Below the pieces are notes generated by a model. The model was given only the letters and a program-made list of their open reading frames with translations. It did not search any database and was not told the origin of the DNA. Source: Vermamoeba vermiformis (Eukaryota; Tubulinea; Echinamoebida). From it: 64,000 bases of DNA. The position numbers and the translations under genes were made by a program. The DNA lies in contig JBEWZL010000278.1 in the NCBI GenBank assembly GCA_045837725.1, positions 248,001 through 312,000 on the forward strand. The letters run 5' to 3'. Shown here in pieces: positions 23,908-35,582 of the stretch (its first letter is position 1; every line of letters starts with the position of its first letter).

Positions 23908-26559
23908 ATGATATTACTCGTTAATCTTGTCAAAGTTCTGTTGGGAGTTTTGGCTGGATCCACTTTGGTCTCCGGTACATTTATTCCCGCAGGTCAAGTC
24001 GAAGTCTGTACACAAGTGAATGATACATTAACGTGAGTATATTATTTATGAAGAAAATTATTAGGTACTGATTTTGTACTAGTTGTCGCAACAAATTTTT
24101 GATTATTGGCTACGTGACCGATTACTCCGCCGACTGGTCTGTGCAGTTCATGTTAAATGCTAGTAAGTATAATATGGGACAATACATCTTGTTATAGATC
24201 TAATGATTAACTAGACACTACTTATTTGGATCAGTACAAGAATGTGTGGCAGCTGAATCGGCCGATTTATCTGACTGTGCAGGCTCAAAATCAGCGAATA
24301 GGTGCGCAATAATATGACTGTATTAATATTACATGGCTTATTGACTTGTCAGAATATGGTTTGACACCGCTCGCTATAAACAAGAACGCGTATCAAACAT
24401 TGAGCAACTACTATGACGTGGGGTCAGTACAGCAGGCCTATGTTACTGTCATTTATAACATGTCCTAATCATTATAACGTCCTAATCAACGCCATATTCA
24501 GCTTCTGTCCCACCAATGCCTATTGTTGCAATGGACAGAGTGGTCGCTGGGCCTTCAAATACAATCAAAACAGCACTGACTACTACACATTTGCGATCAA
24601 ACCACCCAAGTTTGTGGTACGCTGAGTACTATCATATTATAGTATGCCACTCTGCTCACCTGTCTGCAGTTCAATGTCGTCATCACCGCCACACAAGACT
24701 CTGTCACGCGTCAATTGACACTGAACGAGTCGCGCATGAATGCCTCACTTGCCTGCTGTCGATGTGAGTACTGCGCGTGCAATTCTATTTGACAGCATTG
24801 TAGTGTAACTCTCATCATGCAGGCGAGTGTGTTGCTCGCAGTGCCCAATGCGCTGCTGATCGACTTTGGCCTCTATTACACGCTCATCAGCACACCTGAC
24901 ACGCAGCTCAGTGAAGGATTTTTAGTGCCCAAATCAGCGCTGAGCAGCGAGGTGAACAAGATTGGTGTCACTTATCAGAGCTACTTTCAGAAGCTCAGTG
25001 TGGAGAATGTGAACTGCGTGCCGATCGTCGATGGCTATTACTTTGCGGTCAATGGTGGTCCGCCCTACGATCAGTTCGCCACATTTAGGAATGCACGTGT
25101 GAGTGACAGCTTGAACAACTGTCTCTACAGCACGTCACGCTCGTCACTCGCCTATTCAGCCAGTGCACGCGAGGTATGGCCGCGAGACTAGTCAGCGATA
25201 GTATATTAACAGCGCGCTAGTCCTTTTTGTGTCGCGATGCAGGGGTGACAGAAGTGCTGTTGGAGCTCGATGCCTCGGAGTTCAAGCTCGTCAAGCTGTA
25301 CGGTATACCTGTCGTCACGGGCAAGGGGCTGTTTCAGTTCGAGTACACTGATAGCTTTGCGCAGTTCTGTAAGGGCCAATACATGGTGTGATATGACACA
25401 TTGCTGATCACTGACAGATGTTGATGTGTCCAATCGAGCGACGACCAGCGCAGCATTCACCTTCACCAACACACGCTGTTGTTATGTCGTTAACAGCGCA
25501 CTTCAATGCAATGTAAGACACTTGTATCTGTTGTAGCGGCTTATAATATTAATATTACGCTCAGCAAAATGCACCGTTTGACGCACAAGTGACAGCTGCA
25601 GCACCACTCGACACTGTGCGCACTATACTGCCCTCACCGTCTATAGTAAGTTCTGCTATTGGGCTAGCGATCAGTCCTAATCACCCTCCCTATTAGTACT
25701 TCATCAGCGCGGCAGGACTGTGCGAGTTCATTCTCTCGCAGCACGGTGAGCAGTCATTGGCCTTCAACATCTCCTTTGACACCTCGTCCTGGTTTCAAAA
25801 CACTCAGCCCACCACTGCCGAATGTCAGCCTCCCTATACGCAGGTCATAGTCGATGGTGTCGCGTACTGTCAGAGTCCCTGCACCATTGACCAAATATGG
25901 AACAGTTCGATTGCGCAGTGTCAAGCAGTGAACTGTTTGCAGAAATATCTCGGCGCCAAGTCGTGGTACAACAAGAAGACTGGCCAGTGTGAGCCAGCAG
26001 CAGTGTGTTTGGAGGGCATCTATGACGCACTCAACAACCTCTGCATCAACAACAATGACATTCCCACCGCACCATTCGGCATCGATCCCAACATGACATT
26101 CCCGCCCTCCACTGCTGCACCTGCCGCGCTCAATTGTGGTCCGAATGGCGTGCCCGTGGGTGATGTGTGCAAGTGCAAGGATGGCTGGACCACACCGCAG
26201 TCAGGACCGCAAGTGAAGAAAGAAGATATTCCGTGGTGCAGCGAATTCGCGCAGACTCAGCTGGTGAATGTGCAGGGCGAGGACGAGATCAATCCCCTCA
26301 CGGTGGTAGGTACTGATAGCACTTGTATTGTATCGACTAACGGAACTAGATCTTGGTGTGCGGTCTTATCTTCTTGTTCTTGCTGTGCTGCATCAGCTGT
26401 TGCGTCTGTTGTCTCAAGAAGTGTTGTTGTTGCTGCAAATGCTGTCTCAAAGTGCGCAACAAACTGAAGCACTCCAAGATCGGTGGGAAGCTGCGCAAAT
26501 TGAAAGTGAAGCGAAGGAAAAAGAACAAAAGAACGCCCAGCACTGACGTCGAGAAGTGA
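23908..26559 (+). CDS. HAP2: HAP2/GCS1 gamete-fusion protein (class II fusogen)
   Basis: HAP2 merges gamete membranes in many eukaryote lineages and shares its fold with class II fusion proteins. The start gives a signal peptide (MILLVNLVKVLLGVLAGS). Cysteine-bearing ectodomain segments follow: VCTQVND, CRNKFLIIGYV, RPIYLTVQAQ and FCPTNAYCC. The family hallmark is an EGFLVPK segment leading into NKIGVTYQSY; next come VTEVLLELDASEF and FQFEY with a paired-Cys strand. A cysteine-rich stalk with EGF-like spacing (CGPNGVPVGDVCKCKDGW) leads to one transmembrane helix, then a CCCCCKCC cluster (probable palmitoylation) and a polybasic tail. About 11 exons. Junctions near 24470, 24765-24841, 25174-25220 and 25370-25420 were chosen to keep frame; several are approximate. 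Confidence 0.85.
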
Positions 26560-26689
26560 TTATCGGTATCGTGACTTCATTCGGACACGAATAGCACTGC
26601 GCAGGTAATGAGCGGCGGATGGGATGAACACATGCGCAACGATGCGTCTATTAGCCACAGTTATTTGTGTTCATAAAAACAATGTTTCT

Positions 26690-29388
26690 TTATTTAGCAA
26701 TGCGCGATGCTTCTTCTGACTCGCGCAGTTCGTGTTCGGAGAGAGGTCTGAATTCGTAGTGACCCATGCCGTCAAACTTGAGCACGCGGTCGTGGTACTT
26801 CCAAACAGATTTGCGATGCGCGACGGTGATGACGGTGATGTTGAGCTGTTTGCAGCGCTGATACAAGAAGGCTTCAATGTCGAGTGACAGCTGTGACGTG
26901 CACTCGTCGAGAATGGCGAACTTGGGGCAGTGATAGAACAGACGCGCCATGGCAATGCGCTGCACATCAGGGTGAGTGACACGTGTCAAACAGCGAGCAG
27001 CAACGTACCTGTTGTTCACCCATGGACAGCACTTCATTCCAGTCGTTCTCTCTGTCCCAGCCCTCGCGCTTGACCAAGTAGCTGAGCTCCACTTCTTCCA
27101 TCAGGGCATTCAGCTTGGGATCGAGCTCTGCTTTCTCTGCTGCTGTGTACACCTGGCACGTGATTGGTCAGTACGTGACACGTGTCAAATAGCGGTGCGT
27201 ACCTTGATGTCGGGATAAATGATCTGATCGCGCAGTGTGCCAATCGTCAAATAGGGCTTTTGCGGGATGTAGAACATGGTGCTGACAGGTGGTCTGGTGA
27301 CAGTGCCGCGCTGAGAAGCGTCAGTGAGCACGCGATATATATACAGCACTTAGTATCGTACCTTGAGCGGCCACAGACCAGACATGATGCGGAACACACT
27401 CGACTTGCCACTGCCGTTCGGACCTGAGATGAGCAGATTGGTGCCTGGCGCCACTTCAAAAGTGAGGTCTGGCACGTGATTGGTTAGTGATTGAGGTCAA
27501 AGATTGACACGTGTCACTTACTGTCCAGCAACAGCACACCATCAGGCGACACCACCGCGACGTCGTGGAATGCAATATGTTCGCCAGTCAATCGCTTGGC
27601 CGTGGGTCCATCGCCAATCACCGTGTCGTCGTCGAGCACATTCAGCGCACTCAGACTCGTGTAGTGCGTCAACACCTCGCGCAGTTCTGACACGCGTGCG
27701 GTGTAGCCAGCGAGCTGCGTGATGTTCTTGTACAGCACAATCAGCTGACCAATCGCGCGTGCCAAGTTGATCAAGATGTGACTGTTGCGCACGTAGTCGC
27801 CTGTGATCTTCGAGGTGTCGAGATTTCCTTGAGATTTCCCTTTGCCAATGCTGCCGAACACAGGACCCGCGACCACAGCGTAGCCAATCATGGTGGCACC
27901 GTACTTGACGAGCCAGCTGTCAATGACGCCGAGCCAGGCCTGTTTGGTGAAGATGTTGCGCATGTGGCGGTAGAGGCGATCAAATGACACGTCCATCACC
28001 TGACGCTCTTTCTTTTGGCCACCAAAAAAGGCAATTTCTTCCGCGTAGTTGATGGCACGGCTGTGCACGTAGCGATAATCACCCTCCAAGCGCTGCTGTT
28101 CGGCAGTGAGGCGCGGGAAGGAGGGCATGATGAGACGCAGAATGAAGGCACTGATCGCGTAGTAGAGGTACATGGTGAAGGGGCCTGTCACGCCCACCAC
28201 TGCCGCTAGCTTGGCACTCAGCAGCACAATGTCCAGCACGGGCTGTGCGGTGTTAGTTCCATGGTGCTAGATACATATATATAGGTGTGTATATATTACC
28301 ACTGCGTACCTTGAATGTCGTGCCGTACACTGTCGAGAATGCTGTCGCGAATTTGTCCGTGTCCTGCGTGATGCGCTGATCGCTGTGTGACAGGTGTCAG
28401 TTAAAGTGTCAAAGTACAGTGCAGCGCGTGACACGTACATGTTGTCAATGTCCGAGCCCATGGATGACGCGCGATAGAACGCCATGCCGTTGAGATACTT
28501 CTCGTGCAAGTCACGTGACAGCCGTTGACGGAAGTTGAGCTGCAAGAGATTGGTGAAGTACTTGAGCGCGCTGTTCACCACTGAGGCCGGCACTGCAAAC
28601 AGCGCCAGTCGCAGCACACCGAGCACAAAGCCGCGCTGATTTCTGCTGACGAGCATGCGCGCATTGCCACCCGCTGCGAGAGGTCAGTTTGAGCACGATA
28701 GAGCGCACTTGTACGTACTGATTTCTGCGATCTTCAGCGTGAGGAATGTGCGCGCGACGAGGGCAATGGTGAGCATGAAGAGCTGAAAGGCCTCGCGCGA
28801 GAATGGACCGGGCACAATGACTTGGATCAGACGGATCAGCCGCACCAAGAATGTCGCATCCACCGCTACTTTGCGACGTCGAGGCACCGATTCAGTAGCA
28901 GCAGGACCTTGTGCTTGTTGAGGACCATTTTGAGTCACGCGCGGGTCCTTGGCCTCGTGACTGGATTTGGTGTAGAGTTCTGCTTGCTTGCGGTCAAACT
29001 CGCGTATTAAGCGCTTGATCTTGCGTGTTGCGAGCCATGTACCGCTGCTGGCGATAGATGCAGCCTATAATAGTATTATTAAGGATTATTCTAGACAGAG
29101 ACGCTATGCTTTGCTTTCACTTTAATTTTGAAGCAGATTTCGTCAAAACTTTATATTAGGGCCTGAATCTGCACCATGTATTATTTGTAATTTATTGTAA
29201 TACCAGCGACATTAATAATAATTGAAATTAACAACCAGAAAATTTCAAAAGCCAGCTGGGATCCAAAGAAAAACCAAAGCATTGCTATGGATTGTGATCG
29301 TATTAATATTGCATATGTATATTACCGATAATAGGACTGCTATCGTCTTTTTTCTTGCAGCGAGGTATTGTTGAATTTGTGTCGACAT
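26690..29388 (-). CDS. ABCD: Peroxisomal ABC half-transporter, ABCD family
   Basis: ABCD half-transporters dimerise to import very-long-chain acyl-CoAs into peroxisomes. The short first exon ([14 protein letters not shown]) is followed by a 265-nt intron (29065-29329). The membrane domain includes [15 protein letters not shown] and the ABCD-specific EEIAFFGG loop. The nucleotide-binding domain has Walker [10 protein letters not shown], a Q-loop region FYIPQKPYL, a signature reading LSMGEQQ (the family norm is LSGGE), Walker [10 protein letters not shown] and an H-loop VTVAHRKS. The second signature glycine changed to Met is unusual but lies at the variable position. At least nine exons. Three introns carry an exact TGACACGTGTCA (26977, 27176, 27505). 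Confidence 0.92.
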
Positions 29389-29687
29389 GTTACAGCATGA
29401 GATCTGTCGCTATATGGAGTTATATAATGACCAATGAAATATATACAAGGCTGGCCTATGAGAAAATAAATACAATCAAATGAATAATGACTGAAAACTT
29501 AGCCGAGGCTCCGTCTGAGTGAAATTTCACCAATCACGTGGGACGGTTACGTCGAACGGCGCAGGGCAGTTGTTTGATTATATTAACACATCAACCTGCT
29601 AGTGAATCAGCACACCTTAATTAATTGGTTTTTAAATACTGACACTGCGACATTGGCTGGATTCACAACACAGATCCACGATCGCGA
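29389..29687. promoter_or_regulatory. Divergent promoter ABCD/METTL25 with CCAAT plus E-box
   Basis: Near 29530 the sequence reads CACCAATCACGTGGGACGG, a CCAAT box overlapping a CACGTG E-box. A second CCAATGA lies near 29432. The placement between two start codons supports a shared promoter. Which factors bind is unknown. Confidence 0.45.
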
Positions 29688-31742
29688 ATGGAGCACAATC
29701 ATTTTACGTTTACAGCTAGTTGGAATCCACCTCCTAAATATAGGGATCGGTACGTCATCTTGAAAATTAATTAACAATTAGTGGCTAAGTCAACAGATAA
29801 ATAATTAATTATTCTGAAAATAATCGCATAATTAGTTGCCGTTAATATTGCTGGCTCTTAATAACACCTGTTATACAGTACTCCACAAGAATACGCCAAT
29901 GATTTGCTGGCATTCTCGCTCAAATACCGCGCCATATTCGAAGGACGCATGATCCGCTTCTTTTTAGACCAAATATGGCAATTAATTCCGCACGAGTGGC
30001 ACGCAGCCCTGGTCGAGTGTCCCTACGAGCACTATTTGGACCTGCATCAGCACGTGCGCGAGGACTGGCCCGAGTCGTTGAAGCAGTTCTTGAATGAGGC
30101 ACGTGACTTGTCCATGCCACGTGACATCGCGTCCGAGCTGCTGATTGACAGGCCAGATTTCAACGAGATGTACGGCATGGACGCATTCGCGACTGGAATG
30201 AATGAAAAGAAGTTGCATGAAGTGGAAATTTTGGCAAAGTTAATTCATGAAGTGAATGACACGTGTCAAATCGAGACTCTCATCGACATTGGTGCTGGCA
30301 AGGGCTACGTGTGCAATGTACTGGAATATTTCTACAACCATCACGTGATTGCTGTCGAGGGCAATGGTATGTCATTAGTCTTGTCATTATTTCTTAATTT
30401 AGTAATTTCCTCATTTAGATTGCCACGCACAACGCGCTGATGCCCGTTCAGCTAAAGTACAGCGACACTTGTATTTGCGACAATTGCAGCAGAAGTACGG
30501 TGAAGGTCCGTGATTGACACGTATCAAGTTCATAGCAGCTATTTGACACCATTCTATTAATAGATGCGGAGAAGGTGCGTGCTGGCATGAAAGAGTTTCA
30601 TGAAAAGCCCAGTCACGTGACAACGTATTTCCTCAAGTACAACGAGACGGACGTGAAAGATTTTGATCACGTGTTCGAACAGAGTTACAAACAGTTCAGT
30701 GAACAGAACGCGTTCAGTGAAACAAACTCTGCACTCACTCCCGCAGCGCGCATTGGACTGATCAGTCTGCACGGTTGCGGAGATTTGAGCTGCACGCTAC
30801 TCGATCTGTTCATGAACTGGTCACGTGCGGAGACTCTGGTGTAAGTATTGCCATATTTGGACATATGTTTTAATCACCCGCTCTGCAGCTGCGTACCGTG
30901 CTGCTTCAACAAGCTCAAAGAACGTAAGTTGATTTCTATAATTAGTGCACAATGTGACACGTGTCAAACGCAGGTCCCGACGGCAGTGTGACAGGCTTCC
31001 CACTGAGTTCAGTGCTGCAAGGGCGTGTCAATTCTGAGCGCACACTTGGTCTGGTCGATTGTGCCACGGTAAGCAGCCCTAACTGATTGCCTAAAATAGC
31101 AACTCACTTCTATATTTGGTAAGGAATCTACGGCGCAATGGGCTCAGGGCAACACACGTGACGTCATTGTGAGACTGGCCACCGCTCAGCACCGCGCCAT
31201 ATTAGGTAAGTCCTACACTGCGCACCTCTCACTTTGACACGTGTCACAGAGAGTGCGTTGCGCGCCTTCATTCCCGACCAATCACTCGTGTTCTGCGTCA
31301 AAAAGACACGTCAAAAGGCACACTTTGCAGACTTCAATCGCTATCTCGCGTACGTGTTCTCGGAACAGAAGCTAAAAATAGCTGTGCAGGTCGACGGCAA
31401 GAACAAGTAAGTGACACGTGTCAAACTGCAGCTCGTACTCATCCACTGTGCAGTCGAGGGCCACTGTTGCCCGAAGAGATTATTCCAAATTGGGCGGAGA
31501 TACAGCCGGAGATTGTAGCCCTGGCCGAGCGACTGCACGTGGAGCACGCACGTGACGACAAAGCAATGCTGGCGTACTGCACGCTGCAAGTGGTGCTGGC
31601 CCCAGTGCTGGAGAGTCTGATCGTGCTCGATCGCTACTTGTACCTCACTGAGCGCGGCGTGCAGTGTCACGTGCTGCCCGTGTTCGATGCGGCCACCTCT
31701 CCGCGAAATCTCGCGATCATTGCGCGCAAGACTCACCAATGA
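29688..31742 (+). CDS. METTL25: METTL25/RRNAD1-family methyltransferase-like protein
   Basis: This is a Rossmann-fold S-adenosylmethionine-dependent methyltransferase homologue; the substrate is not firmly established. The SAM-binding motif I is LIDIGAGKGYVCNVLEY. A LHGCGDLSCTLLDLF segment and a VPCCFNKL motif follow, then GFPLSS. The C-terminus ends with the family block VLDRYLYLTERG and FDAATSPRNLAIIARK. About nine exons, start MEHNHFTF at 29688. Exact TGACACGTGTCA palindromes lie in one exon (30257-30268, encoding part of NDTCQI) and in three introns (30955, 31235, 31412). It is convergent with the FANCE-like gene (109 bp). Confidence 0.85.
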
Positions 31743-31851
31743 GTTTATTTTCACTGAACGGACTGTAATCTTTTGTACATAAATAGTAATCGCGTCTATT
31801 TTTGGTCCCCCGATAACTCCGTGTAGGACATCGAACTGTGACAACATTGCC

Positions 31852-33466
31852 TTATTTGGTAACTTCGTCCAATTTGGTCAGTGCCTTGTTCACCATCCAG
31901 CCCTGGCACTTGTGCAATATCTGGCGGAATATCTCCACGTGATTGCGACTCAGTGCGGGGTACTTGCTAATTAAGGCAAAGAGGAATGCGGAGAATTTCG
32001 GTGAGGTAGACAGACACGTGACTTGTCTTTGCAACTGTGCCACGAGCATGTCAAACAGCGACGTGTCAAACTCGAGCTTGGAGTTGAGAAAGTGATGCAA
32101 CAGCTGCACGGTGAGCTCACTCCACTGCACGGCACTCGACAGCAGCGTGCTATTTTTAGCGTCAGTTACTCGTCAGTGCTGTCACGTGCTGTTCTTACCT
32201 TAAAAAGGATATATTTTCTTCGGCGGGCAGTGCATCACGTGTAGTGCGCTGAATGATCTCGAATTGAATCGTGCCTAAAATAGCAGTCAGCGTCAATGCC
32301 ACTGCCAAATAAGGCAAGTCATACCGCTGGCAGGGTTGAGGGCGAGTGGCACCAAGACCGCGTCCAAAAATGGTTTGGGATGCAATCTGGCGAGGGAGAT
32401 CAAGAGTGCGAGCAGTGTTCTGCTGGCGGGGAAGTGCAGCTGACTGAGGCGCGGAGTGAGCACGTGATCGACCAGGGCTCTGCACCGCACGTAACTCACA
32501 TCGGACACGAGCACACTGTTCAGCGCACGTGACACGACTTCATCGCTCTGACGCGACAGCTCTAACACCTCACATGCCTTGCCTAATTTGGCAGGTGATG
32601 AAATTTCGCGCAGAATTGACCAATCAGCGCTGTCTTCAGTTTGACACGTGTCTTTCAGCTCTTCTAATCGGGCCATAATGTCAGCGTCGAGCGTGTCATC
32701 TTCGAGTTCAGTCACGTGCATGACAGTGTTGTCAACATCACGTGTCTCGTTCACTGAATTATGTTCATGAATCAGACGGTGCCACTCCACATCCGAGTCA
32801 TCCATCTCCTCATCAATCACCACCGATCCACTCGCTGCGTACTCCTCTAAAGTCACGTGCTCACTAGCGCTCTTATACTCACGCAGCTTGTTGCTCACTG
32901 CGCGATGTCGATCTGCTGCGAGAGTGCGCGCAAGAGTCGCTGGTGTTGTTAGTACTGCTAGAGGACTATGAGTGTCATTACCTTGCGCTGTTGTATCGCA
33001 CCAATGCAGGGCATATAAGCGCAGAGTAGAGGAGACTTGGTCGTTGTAGCGGTAACTCTTGTTGTACAGTGCGCGAGTCAGATCTTGTTCTGTGCGACTC
33101 ATCTGCGACCAACAGCGAGCTAGTTTGGTGATTATGCTCTCTTGTAGCATGAGCGGCAGTGTTGCTAGCTTGGTACTGGGCCTACGTCAAGTGAAGTTAG
33201 ATCCGGTAAATTTCCAAGTATTTTTAAAAATCAACGCGAATTTATTACGGATTATAATGTGCATAGTATTGAAAACCATGTAGTATTAAATGTGCTAAAA
33301 ATAATGCGCAGTGAATTACGTACTTGCCATCGCAGATCACAATGAGCCCGCACTGTTCGATCAGTCGTACAAACTCAGCTGAGTCCCAATCACGCTGTCG
33401 GAGCCATATATAAATACTCTCTATTGTAATATCCATGCTCTCGCTCGTCGAGCACGTGACCTGCAT
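31852..33466 (-). CDS. Fanconi anaemia group E-like (FANCE-like) helical-repeat protein
   Basis: FANCE bridges the Fanconi core complex to FANCD2 and recruits the UBE2T-bound ubiquitin ligase module at interstrand crosslinks. The product starts MQVTCSTSESMD at 33466 and has about six exons. An acidic middle (EEMDDSDVEW) precedes the helical C-terminal domain. There LARLHPKPFLDAVLVPL, GTIQFEIIQR, WSELTVQLLHHFLNSK, SPKFSAFLFALISKYP and a final NKALTKLDEV follow the FANCE repeat pattern in order. The similarity is by eye and the family diverges quickly. The neighbour (RFWD3) is in the same pathway, which supports it. The stop codon sits inside a CArG-like box (31850-31859). Confidence 0.6.
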
Positions 33467-33617
33467 TGGTGTGCAGATCTGAACATTATTTCAAATAACG
33501 CGAGTCAACTGCAAAACACATTGCCAATCACTTAGTGTTGAAGACGCATATATAATATCACTACATGACGTGTGATTATTGATGGCAACCGCATTTTGTT
33601 CTGGGAATGACGAATAA
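33467..33617. promoter_or_regulatory. Compact divergent promoter, FANCE-like/RFWD3
   Basis: Only 151 bp separate the two start codons. A GCCAATCAC box lies near 33530. A CATATATAATAT stretch lies at about 33546. A single regulatory region must serve both genes unless promoters extend into coding sequence. Confidence 0.5.
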
Positions 33618-35530
33618 ATGGATCCAGATCACTCACAACAAGATAAAAATTCACCGATCGAGGCCTCGCAGAGTGTCAATGAAGTGCGCTTTAATAATCT
33701 ATCGATGCCAATTTATTCTAATATTTTCAGGGTACTCCGTGTCCGATCTGCTTCACCCCGTGCACATCCAGCGGTGACCATCGCTTGAGTTGCTTGCCCT
33801 GCGGTCACATCTACGGCAAGAGGTAACAAACAGTGCGCATATACATGGTACGATACTGACTCGCGCCTAGTTGCATCACCAAGTGGCTGAAAGAAAAGAA
33901 GATGTGCCCGCACTGCAAGAGCAAAGTGAGCAAGGTGACTCAGGTGCTGGCACTCTACGCACCCAATGCACGCGTTGTGGCCGTGGAGAGCGAGAACAGC
34001 GCTCAGGTGCGCATTCGACAGCTGCAAGACGAAGTGAAGGCCATGCGCGAGCAGACCAAGCGGTTGTTGGACGACAAGCACAGCTTGACGCAGCAGATTG
34101 CTTTTCTAAAAAAGGAAACTGTGCCACCCAACCCCGCCAGACAGCCTCAGAATAGCACTGCAGTGACCGCAGCCCTGGTAGATGTCCACAGCACACTGCC
34201 CCTGCACGGTGTGCACGTGGAGCTGTATCACGTGATGCGCGTGCCCAAAGTGCGCTCAGTGGCACAGTGCCAGTCACGTGATGTGCTGTTGATGGCCATT
34301 GAAGAGCCCAAGACTGGTCGCGGAGGGGTGTTGAAGATGAGTCTGCTAGGTGCGTGTACCTATACTAAGACTGGTCACGTGATAGTTAATCTTTGCAACT
34401 ATTCACTTGCAGATCCGAGCAGCACGCAAATCACGTGGTGTCACGACAAGATGATTGGCATGATCAAAGTGCATCCACATCTCCCGCTGTATCTCACGGC
34501 CTCGCAAGATCACACGGTCAAGTGTCACTCGCTGGACTCCAATTTGACACTCAACACCTGGACCTGTCACCTGCCAGGTACGACTATACCATATATAGTT
34601 CTCTATCTCACCGCTGTGCCAGTGTGGTCTGTGGAGTGGGATCTCGATCACGACACGCTGTTCTACGTGGGACTCAGTGACGGCGCGCTGCTCTTGTTTG
34701 ACACCTGTCACACGGGGGCTCCGAGACTCACCGTGACAGCTGCTGGCAAACAGCCACTCAATTGGCTGCACTACATTCGCGCGCACACGCACCCTGCACC
34801 GCACAGTGCCGCACAACCGCGTCACGTGCCAGCGGGATTATTCGGCGCATCGACCAAGTGCTGCTATTTTTGGGACAAGAGTGCGCTCTTGAAGGCCTAT
34901 GTGGTGCCAGTGCCGTTAAAATTAGCCGCCATGCCCGACATTGCGCACGTGGCGTGGGAGGCGAGCACGGCGAGTGTGGTGCTGTCACTTGTCAAGTGCG
35001 CGGAGTGGCCACGTGGCTGTCACGTGATTGCGCAGTTTAGTGGCACGACGCCAGCAGATCTCACCATCCTGCGCACCTATCAGCCGAACTGCGAGCCCAA
35101 GCGACTGAGTCACGTGCTGCAAGTGGCACTGCCGAGTGGTTCAGTGAACGGCGTGGCGCGCAGTGAGCTGTTGATGATCGCGAGTGACGAGGACAAGCGT
35201 CAATTGCTCGTCTATCACGTCAATTCGGGGCGTGATGTGCAGCGCATGGAGTGGCAGAGTGCCAGCGAGCTGTACCACAACAAATACGTCGCGCACACCC
35301 TCGATCTCACTGGTTCAGTGAACAGCGCTGATCTCGAGCACAAAACTGCGCAGGTGAGCAGCAGCACACCTTCCAAATTAGTACTGGTCCGCAACTACGT
35401 GATGCCGAGTCCCGTGGATCTGAGCTACTACAGCGCTAATAATAGCCACACTGAACCCACTGGTCCTTATTTGGTAGCGCTCAGCGATCACTATCTCGCG
35501 GTGTATCGCATCAAATACGACCAAAAATAG
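33618..35530 (+). CDS. RFWD3: RFWD3-like RING and WD-repeat E3 ubiquitin ligase
   Basis: RFWD3 (FANCW) ubiquitinates RPA and RAD51 at stalled forks and crosslinks. After a short acidic N-terminus, the RING reads CPICFTPCTSSGDHRLS, then LPCGHIYGKSC, ITKWLKEKK and CPHCKSKV, with the DHRLS...CGH...C spacing typical of RFWD3. A coiled coil follows (QVRIRQLQDEVKAMREQTK), then a WD40-type domain to the end. Four introns: two before the RING core, and 34350-34412 and 34578-34622. The last two are 63 and 45 nt, multiples of three with no in-frame stop, so the reading frame runs through them. Canonical splice sites and removal of non-conserved residues favour splicing. Shorter at the N-terminus than animal RFWD3. 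Confidence 0.85.
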
Positions 35531-35582
35531 CACACTCCTCTTGTACGATAGTTGTAAATACACGAATCTATTTATAGCACCA

